DNA from: Holophagaceae bacterium
Lineage (GTDB): Bacteria; Acidobacteriota; Holophagae; Holophagales; Holophagaceae
DNA length: 64,000 nucleotides
Direction: 5' to 3'
Assembly: GCA_016720465.1 (NCBI GenBank)
Contig: JADKKO010000004.1
Span: 558,001 to 622,000 of the forward strand
In this document: positions 1 through 7,131 of the stretch, in pieces
Layout of the letters: each line of letters begins with the position of its first letter
Numbering within the stretch: position 1 is the stretch's first letter
Notes under the pieces: model-generated
Told to the model about the DNA's origin: nothing
Databases searched by the model: none
Seen by the model: the letters and a program-made list of their open reading frames with translations, nothing else
Translations under genes and position numbers: made by a program

Positions 1-336
1 GGGCCCTACAGCCAGGGGCAGATCTCGGGCGGATTCCTTTTCAGCGCGGGCCAGATCCCACTGATCCCGGAAACCATGGACATGGTGACCGGTCCCATCG
101 AGGACCAGACCCGGCGCGTGCTGCAGAATCTGGACGCGGTGCTGGCGGCCGCGGGGACCTCGTGGCCGCGGGTGGTGAAGACCACCGTGTTCCTCACGGA
201 CCTGGCGGATTTCGCCGCCTTCAACGCCGTGTACGGCGGGCATCTCGGCGATGCCAAGCCCGCGCGCAGCACCGTGCAGGTGGCCGCCCTGCCCAAGGGC
301 GCCAAGGTCGAGATCGAGCTGATCGCCGAAGTCTGA
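1..336 (+). CDS. ridA: RidA family reactive intermediate/imine deaminase (5' partial)
   Basis: The reading frame is open from base 1 and ends at TGA 334-336. It begins at the conserved GPYSQG motif, so roughly 15 N-terminal residues lie outside the window. RidA (YjgF/YER057c/UK114) proteins are small cytosolic trimers that hydrolyse reactive enamine/imine intermediates such as 2-aminoacrylate. Visible hallmarks are the FSAGQIP strand, the ARSTVQVAALPKGA segment with the substrate-binding Arg, and the terminal VEIELIAE. The next gene is convergent. The family is secure; the substrate is inferred. Confidence 0.92.
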   Translation, partial: GPYSQGQISGGFLFSAGQIPLIPETMDMVTGPIEDQTRRVLQNLDAVLAAAGTSWPRVVKTTVFLTDLADFAAFNAVYGGHLGDAKPARSTVQVAALPKGAKVEIELIAEV

Positions 337-381
337 GGGTGCGCAAGGCGGCGCGGCCAGCGGCCGCCGCGTGGTCGAATC

Positions 382-834
382 TCACTCCTCTTCGGTTTCG
401 CCGATGCTTTCATCCACATCCTTCCACCGGGCCTGGGCGTGGTAGGCCGGGTCTTCGAGCTTCTGGAGGAACGCGGTCATGCGCGGACCCCAGGTGGACG
501 CCTCCACGGCGCCTGCGGGCGCATGCGGCAACAGATCCTTCGGGGCTTCCTCCAGGCAAAGCTGGGTGAGGATCAGGCTCTGCTGGTAGTTTTCGCCCAC
601 GGGCATGAGATTGGCCGCCAGGGTATCCAGGATGTCGGCCAAAGCTTCGTCCTCGACGGTTTCGGACAGGGGTTCCAGAAGGTCCACCACCTGGTGCCGG
701 GCCAGGGCCAGCTTGAGGAACAGCCGCTGCAATTCGTTGGCCTTGGCGCCCTTCGCGAGGGCGTGGGCGGCGTCCTCCAGGTGGGGATGGAGTTTCTTGA
801 AGAGGAGGGAGAGGGCGGTTTCAGCGGGAGTCAT
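382..834 (-). CDS. Hypothetical helical protein
   Basis: This 150-residue protein is not recognised. It appears mostly alpha-helical, is rich in Leu, Ala and Glu, has no signal peptide or membrane segment, and ends in an acidic tail (SIGETEEE). The ATG at 832-834 is only 17 to 47 bases from the start of the divergent Hpt gene. Divergent promoters must therefore overlap each other or the coding ends, which hints at co-regulation with the phosphorelay genes. The coding call rests on high-GC codon use and the absence of a better frame. No function is proposed. Confidence 0.7.
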   Translation of the reverse strand: MTPAETALSLLFKKLHPHLEDAAHALAKGAKANELQRLFLKLALARHQVVDLLEPLSETVEDEALADILDTLAANLMPVGENYQQSLILTQLCLEEAPKDLLPHAPAGAVEASTWGPRMTAFLQKLEDPAYHAQARWKDVDESIGETEEE

Positions 835-881
835 GATGATGAAAGCCTATCGTGAGGATCGAAAACTGCGAGAATCCCCTT

Positions 882-1253
882 ATGGGTCTTCCCTTGCTGG
901 ATGAGTCGAAACTGCAGCAGCTCCTCGATCTGGACGAGGGGAACACGTTGCTGCTGGGGGAGATGGCCGCGTTGTTCAAGGCTGAAACGCCCCGGCGGCT
1001 GGCGGCGATCCGGACAGGTCTGGAAACCGGAAACGCTTCGGTGGTCATGGAAGCGGCCCATGCTTTGAAAGGCGCCTCGGGGCTGATGGGGGCGCAGATC
1101 GTCTTCGCCCTGGCCCGGGAGCTGGAGATGAAAGCCAAAGCGGGTGACTTGCCCTCCGGGGAGGTCGCCTTCGAGGCGTGGACCAGGTTGGACGAAGCGG
1201 TCCTGAAGGCCCAGGAAGCCATCGATTATTTCCTCTCAAAGATCACACCCTGA
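882..1253 (+). CDS. Hpt domain phosphotransfer protein
   Basis: This is a single-domain histidine phosphotransfer protein of about 123 residues. The motif AHALKGASGLMGA carries the phosphorylatable His (residue 60 counted from ATG 882), followed by the conserved Lys-Gly. The rest is a four-helix bundle, as expected for the family. A GTG at 852 would add 10 residues; ATG 882 is preferred because the domain begins just after it, although neither start has a strong ribosome binding site. The HD-GYP response regulator follows on the same strand after a short gap, so the pair probably forms part of a multistep phosphorelay. No sensor kinase is nearby. Confidence 0.85.
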   Translation: MGLPLLDESKLQQLLDLDEGNTLLLGEMAALFKAETPRRLAAIRTGLETGNASVVMEAAHALKGASGLMGAQIVFALARELEMKAKAGDLPSGEVAFEAWTRLDEAVLKAQEAIDYFLSKITP

Positions 1254-1296
1254 GTTAATGTTTTCAGTGCAGCCCTTCAAAGGTCACGAGGCTTCT

Positions 1297-2391
1297 ATGT
1301 CGGATATCCAGGTGGTTCCAGAGCGGACCACCATTCTTTCGGTGGATGACCAGGCGCTCGTCCGGTTGGCCCTCTCCCGGATCCTGGAAAAGAAGGGGTT
1401 CCGATGCCTGGAGGCCGAGGATTTCGACCAGGCCATGGAGCGGCTGGACAGCAATTCGGTGGATCTCGTATTGTGCGACTTGCACATGCCGGGCCGCAGC
1501 GGCTTGGATCTGGTGGCCGCGCTGGCGGACCGGATTCCGGATCTGGCCATCGTGATGGTGAGTTCGGCCGATGACACGGACCTGGCGCTGGAGTGCCTCG
1601 AAAAAGGCGCCTATGGATATGTGCTCAAGCCCTTCAAGGCGCGCGAGATCCTGATCCAGGTGAACGGGGCCCTGCGCCGCCGCATGCTGGAACTGGACTA
1701 CCGGGACCGGGAACGGGTGCTGGCCCAGAAGGTGCGGGAACAGACGGCCGAAATCCGGGAGTCCAGGGACGAGATTTCCTTCAGGCTGCTGGCGGCCTCG
1801 GAGCAGCGGGATACGGAAACCGGCTCCCACATCCGGCGCATCGGCCTTTATGCGGCCGCCATCGCCCGCCTTCTGGATTGGAACGAGGAAGCGGTGGATT
1901 GCATCCGCGCCGCGGCCCCCATGCACGACATCGGCAAGATCGGCGTGCCGGACCGCATCCTCCAGAAGCCCGGAGCCCTCACGGAGCAGGAATGGGTCCT
2001 CATGAAGGACCACACCGTGATCGGCGCCAAGATCCTGCAGGGTTCATCGGTGCCCTTCATCCGGATGGGGGCTCAGATCGCGGTCTGCCACCACGAGAAA
2101 TGGGACGGCAGCGGCTACCCGGAGGGCCTTCATTCCACGCAGATCCCCATCGAGGCGCGCATCACCGCGCTGGTGGATGTGTACGATGCCCTGAGCCAGA
2201 GGCGCTGCTACAAGGAAGCCTGGCCCGAAGAGAAGGTGATCAGCTTCATGGCCGAGCGCCGGGGCACCCACCTGGATCCGGAGCTCATCGACCTGTTCCT
2301 GCTGCACCTCGACATCTTCCGCGGAATCCGGGAAAGCCATCCCGACGAAAACCAGTCGGTCCCAGGGCAGGAGTTCCCCCACCCGCTCTAG
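1297..2391 (+). CDS. Response regulator with HD-GYP cyclic-di-GMP phosphodiesterase domain
   Basis: The N-terminal receiver domain has the acidic pair VDD, the phospho-acceptor Asp in LCDLHMPG (D61 from ATG 1297) and the Lys of LKPFKA. A helical linker leads to an HD-GYP domain with HD in MHDIGKIGVPD, a following HH pair and GYPEG. These motifs are typical of metal-dependent phosphodiesterases that open c-di-GMP, so phosphorylation probably controls c-di-GMP level. The ATG at 1297 has GAGG five bases upstream; an in-frame ATG at 1258 has none and would add 13 residues. It sits just after the Hpt gene and converges on glpK with only 14 bases between. Confidence 0.92.
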   Translation: MSDIQVVPERTTILSVDDQALVRLALSRILEKKGFRCLEAEDFDQAMERLDSNSVDLVLCDLHMPGRSGLDLVAALADRIPDLAIVMVSSADDTDLALECLEKGAYGYVLKPFKAREILIQVNGALRRRMLELDYRDRERVLAQKVREQTAEIRESRDEISFRLLAASEQRDTETGSHIRRIGLYAAAIARLLDWNEEAVDCIRAAAPMHDIGKIGVPDRILQKPGALTEQEWVLMKDHTVIGAKILQGSSVPFIRMGAQIAVCHHEKWDGSGYPEGLHSTQIPIEARITALVDVYDALSQRRCYKEAWPEEKVISFMAERRGTHLDPELIDLFLLHLDIFRGIRESHPDENQSVPGQEFPHPL

Positions 2392-2405
2392 GCAACCCGG
2401 GGAGA

Positions 2406-3845
2406 TCAAGCCTTGTCCCGGACCGCGGACCAGGCCTGGCGCGAGGCCAGGGCTTCGGCCCGGGACAGCCTGGGCCTGAACTCCCGGTCCACGGGCAGCG
2501 CGGTCCGCATCTCGCCGGGCCCCTCCCACCATCCGATGCCGAGGCCCGCGAGCATGGCGGCGCCCAGCGCGGTGGCTTCGAGCAGCTTCGGCCGCACCAG
2601 CGTGACCCCGGACAGGTCCGCCTGGAGCTGCAGCAGCAGGTTGTTGGCGGAGGCGCCGCCATCCACCCGCAGTTCCTTCAAGGGTCCGCCCAATTCGGCC
2701 GCCATGGCCTCCAGGATGTCGCACTGGCTGTGGGCGATGGCTTCCAGGGCCGCGCGGGCGATGTGCGCCCTGGTGGTGCCGCGCGTGATCCCCGCCATGA
2801 GGCCCCGCGCTCCGGGCCGCCAGTGGGGCGCGCCGAGGCCCGCGAGGGCCGGGACGATGGCGAGGCCGCCGCTGTCGGATACCGAGGCCGCCAGCGCTTC
2901 GACATCGGCGGCCGTGGCGATGATGCCCAGGCCATCGCGGAGCCACTGGATGAGCGCCCCGGCCACGTAGGTTCCGCCTTCCAGTGCGTAGGCCGGACCT
3001 GAGCCCAGGTCCCAGGCCACGGTGCCGAGGAGTCCGCGCTGGCTCGCCACGGGTACGGAGCCGGTGTTCATCAGCACAAAGCTGCCGGTGCCGTAGGTGA
3101 TCTTCGCCTGGCCCGCATCGAAGCAGCCCTGGCCGAAGAGGGCGGCCTGCTGGTCTCCGGCGATGCCCGCGATGGGAACGCCGTCCGGGAGCGGCGAGGC
3201 GCGGCGGATGCGCGCACAGACCCCCGCGCTGGGCACCACGCGGGGCAGCACGACGCCTTCCACGCCGAAGAGGGCGATGAGCTCGCCGGACCACATCCCG
3301 CCATGGATATCGAACAACTGGGTGCGGCTCGCGTTGCTGGCGTCCGTCAGATGTTCACCGCTGAGCCGGTGGATCAGGAAACTGTCCGAGGTTCCGAAGG
3401 CCAGGCGCCGGCCGGGGTGCCGGGCTTTCAGCCAGGCGAGCTTGGTGGCTGAAAAATAGGGGTCCACAGGCAGGCCCGTCAGCTCGCGCACCCGAGGCTC
3501 CTGGGCCTTCATTTCCGCGCAGGTGCCGGAAGTGCGGCGGTCCTGCCAGACGATGGCGGGGCCGAGGCTTTGGCCTGATTCCGCATCCCAGATGAAGGTC
3601 GTCTCGCGCTGGTTGGTGATGCCGAGGGCGGCGATGCGGGCCGGGTCGAGGCCCTCCAGGGCGCGGCCGATGGCCTCCTGCACCGAGGCCCAGATCTCCT
3701 CGGGATCATGCTCGACCCACCCCGGTTGCGGAAAATGCTGCGGGAACTCCACCGTCGCGCGCCCGTGCAGGCAGAGCTCCCGGTCCAGCACCAGGGCGGT
3801 GCTGCCAGTGGTGCCCTGGTCCAGGGCCAGGATCAGGTCCGGCAT
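2406..3845 (-). CDS. glpK: Glycerol kinase
   Basis: This 479-residue FGGY-family kinase phosphorylates glycerol to glycerol-3-phosphate with ATP in the cytosol. The N-terminus ALDQGTTGSTALVLD is the phosphate-binding loop of glycerol kinases. TNQRET, YGTGSF and the C-terminal DGGASANN (adenosine-binding) motifs are present in order. It is slightly shorter than the roughly 500 residues usual for GlpK. No glpF or glpD is adjacent, so it stands alone here. The upstream intergenic region carries a long imperfect hairpin. Confidence 0.95.
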   Translation of the reverse strand: MPDLILALDQGTTGSTALVLDRELCLHGRATVEFPQHFPQPGWVEHDPEEIWASVQEAIGRALEGLDPARIAALGITNQRETTFIWDAESGQSLGPAIVWQDRRTSGTCAEMKAQEPRVRELTGLPVDPYFSATKLAWLKARHPGRRLAFGTSDSFLIHRLSGEHLTDASNASRTQLFDIHGGMWSGELIALFGVEGVVLPRVVPSAGVCARIRRASPLPDGVPIAGIAGDQQAALFGQGCFDAGQAKITYGTGSFVLMNTGSVPVASQRGLLGTVAWDLGSGPAYALEGGTYVAGALIQWLRDGLGIIATAADVEALAASVSDSGGLAIVPALAGLGAPHWRPGARGLMAGITRGTTRAHIARAALEAIAHSQCDILEAMAAELGGPLKELRVDGGASANNLLLQLQADLSGVTLVRPKLLEATALGAAMLAGLGIGWWEGPGEMRTALPVDREFRPRLSRAEALASRQAWSAVRDKA

Positions 3846-3897
3846 GGTGGAATCACTTTAGACCCGGAGCAAGCGATTGCGCGGGTCATTTGGTATC

Positions 3898-3978
3898 AGC
3901 CATGAGCTGTCAGCTATGGGCCATCAGCTTTGAGGTCAAAACTGATAGCTCATAGCCCATAGCTCATGGCTCATGGCT
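3898..3978. repeat. Long imperfect inverted repeat made of ATGAGCT-like words
   Basis: Two arms of about 35 bases (3898-3931 and 3940-3978) are near reverse complements and would form a long imperfect hairpin with a short loop. Each arm is itself built from short direct repeats such as ATGAGCT, ATGGGCT and ATGGCTC. It lies between the stop of the lytic transglycosylase gene and the glpK start, both on the minus strand, so it could terminate or stabilise the upstream transcript. A repeat of similar design but different sequence lies at 57959-58069. Confidence 0.75.
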
Positions 3979-3993
3979 CTTAACCCGCAGCCC

Positions 3994-4845
3994 CTAGAAC
4001 ACCTTCACGCCGAGCGCGCCTTCCGGGGGCTTCGAATCGCTGATCTGGATGCGACCCGAAGGGTCGGTCCACTGGTAAATCGGTGTTTTTTTGGCGGTGG
4101 CCACTTGCTCCATGGTGGGAACAATTTTTTCATCCACCTCGAACCCCCCGCGGCCCTTGTTCAGCAAGGCCATGGCCCCGGCGGCCTTGGGATCAGCCTG
4201 CACCAGCCGCCGCTGCCAGAGGTCCATGACCTTCGGCACATAGGCGCGGGTCTCGCTGAAGGGGGGGATTCCGCGGTACCGGTCCACGGCCTTTTCGCCC
4301 GCGTTGTAGGCGGCGATCACCCTGGCGCCGTCGCCGCGGAAATAGTCCATGAGCCACTTCAGGTATTTCGTGCCGCCGATGATGTTCTGGCGGGGATCGA
4401 AAGGATTGGTGACCCCGAAGCGGAGCGCCGTGGCGGGCATGAGCTGCATCAGCCCGAGCGCCCCCGCGCGGCTGCGGGCCCGGTCGTAGAAGGCGCTTTC
4501 CGCCTGGATGATGGCCCGGGCCAGCCAGGGATCCACGCCGTTGGCCGTGGCGATCTCGTCCACCATGGCCAGCAGTTCCGGGCTCCGCAGCACGCGGCCC
4601 ATCTCGATCTTGGTGATGGCGAGCTGGATGTGGGCGACACCCACATGTTTCAAGGTGAGCCCGCGGCCTTCCACGGCGCCCGGGGGCAGGTTGTTGATGA
4701 TCAGATGCCCGTTCTTGTCGGTGTAGGTGTAGACATAGGCCTGCGGGGCCGCGGAAGCGCGCCGGCGGGGCTTGGGCTTGGCCGTATCGGCCGCGCCGGC
4801 CGCGAGAAGGGCCGGGATCAGCAGGCACATCGACGCTGTCTTCAT
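3994..4845 (-). CDS. Exported lytic transglycosylase (SLT domain) flanked by DUF4124 modules
   Basis: The protein is 283 residues from the ATG at 4843-4845, which places a signal peptide (MKTASMCLLIPALLAAGAA) at the N-terminus; an upstream in-frame ATG would bury it. The SLT domain has the catalytic Glu in IIQAESAFYD (E116), GALGLMQLMPATA and AAYNAGEKAVDRY, so it cleaves the glycan strands of peptidoglycan in the periplasm. Short DUF4124-like segments lie before (YVYTYTDKNGH) and after (IYQWTDPSGRIQISDSKPP) the catalytic domain. The helicase gene lies 32 bases upstream on the same strand, so the two may be cotranscribed. Confidence 0.9.
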   Translation of the reverse strand: MKTASMCLLIPALLAAGAADTAKPKPRRRASAAPQAYVYTYTDKNGHLIINNLPPGAVEGRGLTLKHVGVAHIQLAITKIEMGRVLRSPELLAMVDEIATANGVDPWLARAIIQAESAFYDRARSRAGALGLMQLMPATALRFGVTNPFDPRQNIIGGTKYLKWLMDYFRGDGARVIAAYNAGEKAVDRYRGIPPFSETRAYVPKVMDLWQRRLVQADPKAAGAMALLNKGRGGFEVDEKIVPTMEQVATAKKTPIYQWTDPSGRIQISDSKPPEGALGVKVF

Positions 4846-4877
4846 CCTGATCAGTATACGTTCTCCGGAGCCAAGGT

Positions 4878-6944
4878 TCAGAGAGCCGCCAGGAAGGCCT
4901 CGACCTCGGGCCACCCGCGGGTGATCGGAAAGGGGGGGAGCGCCGCCCGGACCTGGGCGGCGTAGCGCTTCCCATAGCGGTCCTCGTGGGGCAGCAGGAG
5001 CCTTGGATCCAGGATGCAGACCACGCCGCGGTCCTGCTTGGTGCGGATCAGCCGGCCGATGCCCTGTTTCAGCTTCAGGGTCATGGAGGGCACCTGGATG
5101 CCGATGAAACCCAGGCCCTGGCGTTGGGTGTCGGCCTCGCGGATGCGCGCCTGCAGCACCGGATCGTCCGGGGGGGCGAAGGGCAGGCTCGTGACGATGA
5201 CGAGGCTCAGCGCCTCCCCGGGCATGTCCACGCCCTGCCAGAAGCTCGCAAGGCCCAGCAGCGCCGCGTTGGGGGTTTTCTGGAAGCGCTCCATCAGCAG
5301 GCTGCGGGAAAGCCCCTCGCCCTGGGTGAAGAAGGTGACGTCTGGCAAAGCCGCTTCCAGCCTCGGTTTGAAGGCCGCGAGCATGCGGCGGCTGGTGAAC
5401 AGGACCAGCGCCCTGCCTCGGGAAGCGCGCAGCAGCCGCTCCATGGCGGAAAGGCTGGTCTCCACCCAGGCGGGTTCTCCCACGCCGTCCCGGGCGGCGC
5501 GCCGTTCAGGCAGGCCGGGCGGAACGAAGAGCAATCCCTGGGTTTCGAAATCGAAGGGGCTCTCCACCAGTTCGGCGCGGGCCCCCTCCTCATCCGTGAG
5601 CCCGAGGCGCAGCTTCAGGCCGTTGAAGCCGCGGCCGTCCCGCAAGGTGGCCGAGGTCATCAGCACGGTGTCGAAGCCGCACCTCAGATGCTGGTGGAAG
5701 AAGGGCCGGACATCCACCGGATTAGCTTTGAAGACGAAGCTGTGGGGTCCTTCGCGGCTCAGCGTGGAGACCCAGCCCTCGGGCTGGGCGAAGATCTGCT
5801 CCATGCGCCGGAAAGCCAGGCCCACCCGCTCGGACAGCTTGCGCCAACTCAGCGCTTCAGGATTCGCATCCGCGGCCCGCGAGGCGAGCCGCCGGGCCTC
5901 CTGCCAGGCGGCTTGGCCCGCGGAGATCCAGGCCACCACGGCATCCGCGAGCTCCTTCAGGGGCAGCCGCGGATCATCGAAGCCGAAGGTGCCGCTGCCG
6001 GGCGGAAGCCATGAAAGCACCTGCTGCCAGGCGTCCTCCCAGGGCGTGAGGAGGGTTTCCAGGGCCGCGCCTTCGGGCTCCTTTCCGGCCTCGTCGGCCA
6101 AGTCCCGGAAGAGCATCGTCATGGCGCGGTTGGACCATTGCTCCGCGCAGCTTTCCGTGAGCTGCTCCTCGATGTCATGGGCCTCGTCCAGGATGAGCAC
6201 CGGCGCATCCGGCAGCACCTGGCCGAAGGCCGACTCGCGGAGCACGCGGTCCGCCAGCAGCAGGGCGTGGTTGACGATCACGATGTCGGCGCCGGCCACC
6301 TCCTGGCGCAGCACGGTGAGGTGGCAGTCCTCGAAATGGGGGCACTGCTTGCCGGTGCAGCGCTCCGAGCGCGCATTGAGCTTGTCCCACAGCTCCGAGT
6401 CACCTTCGCCGAAACGGCCGAGCTCCTCGCGGTCGCCGAATTCGGTCCCCTGGGCCCAGCGTCCCAGCGCCAGCCACAGCCCGTGGTCCGCCACGGTCAT
6501 CTCCGCTGGCGGATGCGCTTCCAGTTGTTCCCATGCGGCCTTGCAAAGGTAGTTGCTGCGGCCCTTGGCGACGACGGCCTTGATGGGGCGGCCCAGGATG
6601 CCGCTGGCCCGGGGCACATCTTCTTCCAGCAATTGCCGCTGCAACTGCTTGGTGCGCGTGGCCACCAGGACGGGACGCTGTTCCGCCGCCAGGGCCGGAA
6701 TCAGGTAGCCCAGGGATTTTCCGGTGCCGGTGCCGGCCTCGATGGCCTGCAGCACCGCGTCCGGACGGGTTTCAGCATCCGAGCCCGCATCCCGCCAGGC
6801 TTTCTTGATGCCTGCGCCCTCCTCGATGGCATCCCAGACCAGTTCCGCCATGCGCGCCTGGCCGGGCCGCTCCTCGGCCCCGGGGAAACAGGCATAGAGC
6901 CGTCCGTCCGGAGGCGCGAAGTATCGATCCATGCGGTGGGCCAT
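4878..6944 (-). CDS. dinG: DinG/XPD-family ATP-dependent DNA helicase with Fe-S cluster
   Basis: This 688-residue superfamily 2 helicase has Walker A EAGTGTGKS (about residues 70-77), DEAH in LILDEAHDIEE (253-256) and motif VI QGIGRLIRT. Four cysteines (C134, C196, C201, C207) between Walker A and DEAH match the 4Fe-4S ligands of the XPD/DinG family. Such enzymes unwind forked DNA, R-loops and G-quadruplexes 5' to 3' during repair. The gene is divergent from the subtilisin-like protease. The distinction between DinG and the paralogue YoaA cannot be settled by eye, so the symbol is tentative. Confidence 0.9.
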   Translation of the reverse strand: MAHRMDRYFAPPDGRLYACFPGAEERPGQARMAELVWDAIEEGAGIKKAWRDAGSDAETRPDAVLQAIEAGTGTGKSLGYLIPALAAEQRPVLVATRTKQLQRQLLEEDVPRASGILGRPIKAVVAKGRSNYLCKAAWEQLEAHPPAEMTVADHGLWLALGRWAQGTEFGDREELGRFGEGDSELWDKLNARSERCTGKQCPHFEDCHLTVLRQEVAGADIVIVNHALLLADRVLRESAFGQVLPDAPVLILDEAHDIEEQLTESCAEQWSNRAMTMLFRDLADEAGKEPEGAALETLLTPWEDAWQQVLSWLPPGSGTFGFDDPRLPLKELADAVVAWISAGQAAWQEARRLASRAADANPEALSWRKLSERVGLAFRRMEQIFAQPEGWVSTLSREGPHSFVFKANPVDVRPFFHQHLRCGFDTVLMTSATLRDGRGFNGLKLRLGLTDEEGARAELVESPFDFETQGLLFVPPGLPERRAARDGVGEPAWVETSLSAMERLLRASRGRALVLFTSRRMLAAFKPRLEAALPDVTFFTQGEGLSRSLLMERFQKTPNAALLGLASFWQGVDMPGEALSLVIVTSLPFAPPDDPVLQARIREADTQRQGLGFIGIQVPSMTLKLKQGIGRLIRTKQDRGVVCILDPRLLLPHEDRYGKRYAAQVRAALPPFPITRGWPEVEAFLAAL

Positions 6945-7131
6945 GGCTCCAGTGTGGCCGAAGCCGCCCTTCCAGGCTGGACCTTGCTGTAAAAGGAGGC
7001 CGCGGCCCCAGACGGGGGCAACGGGAAGATTTCACAACATTTCATTGGCGGTGGCGGAACCCCGGGCGGGATGGTGGACGTCAAACCCCCGTTCATTCAC
7101 ACAACTCGACCTTTCAGAGAAGGAGTTGCCC

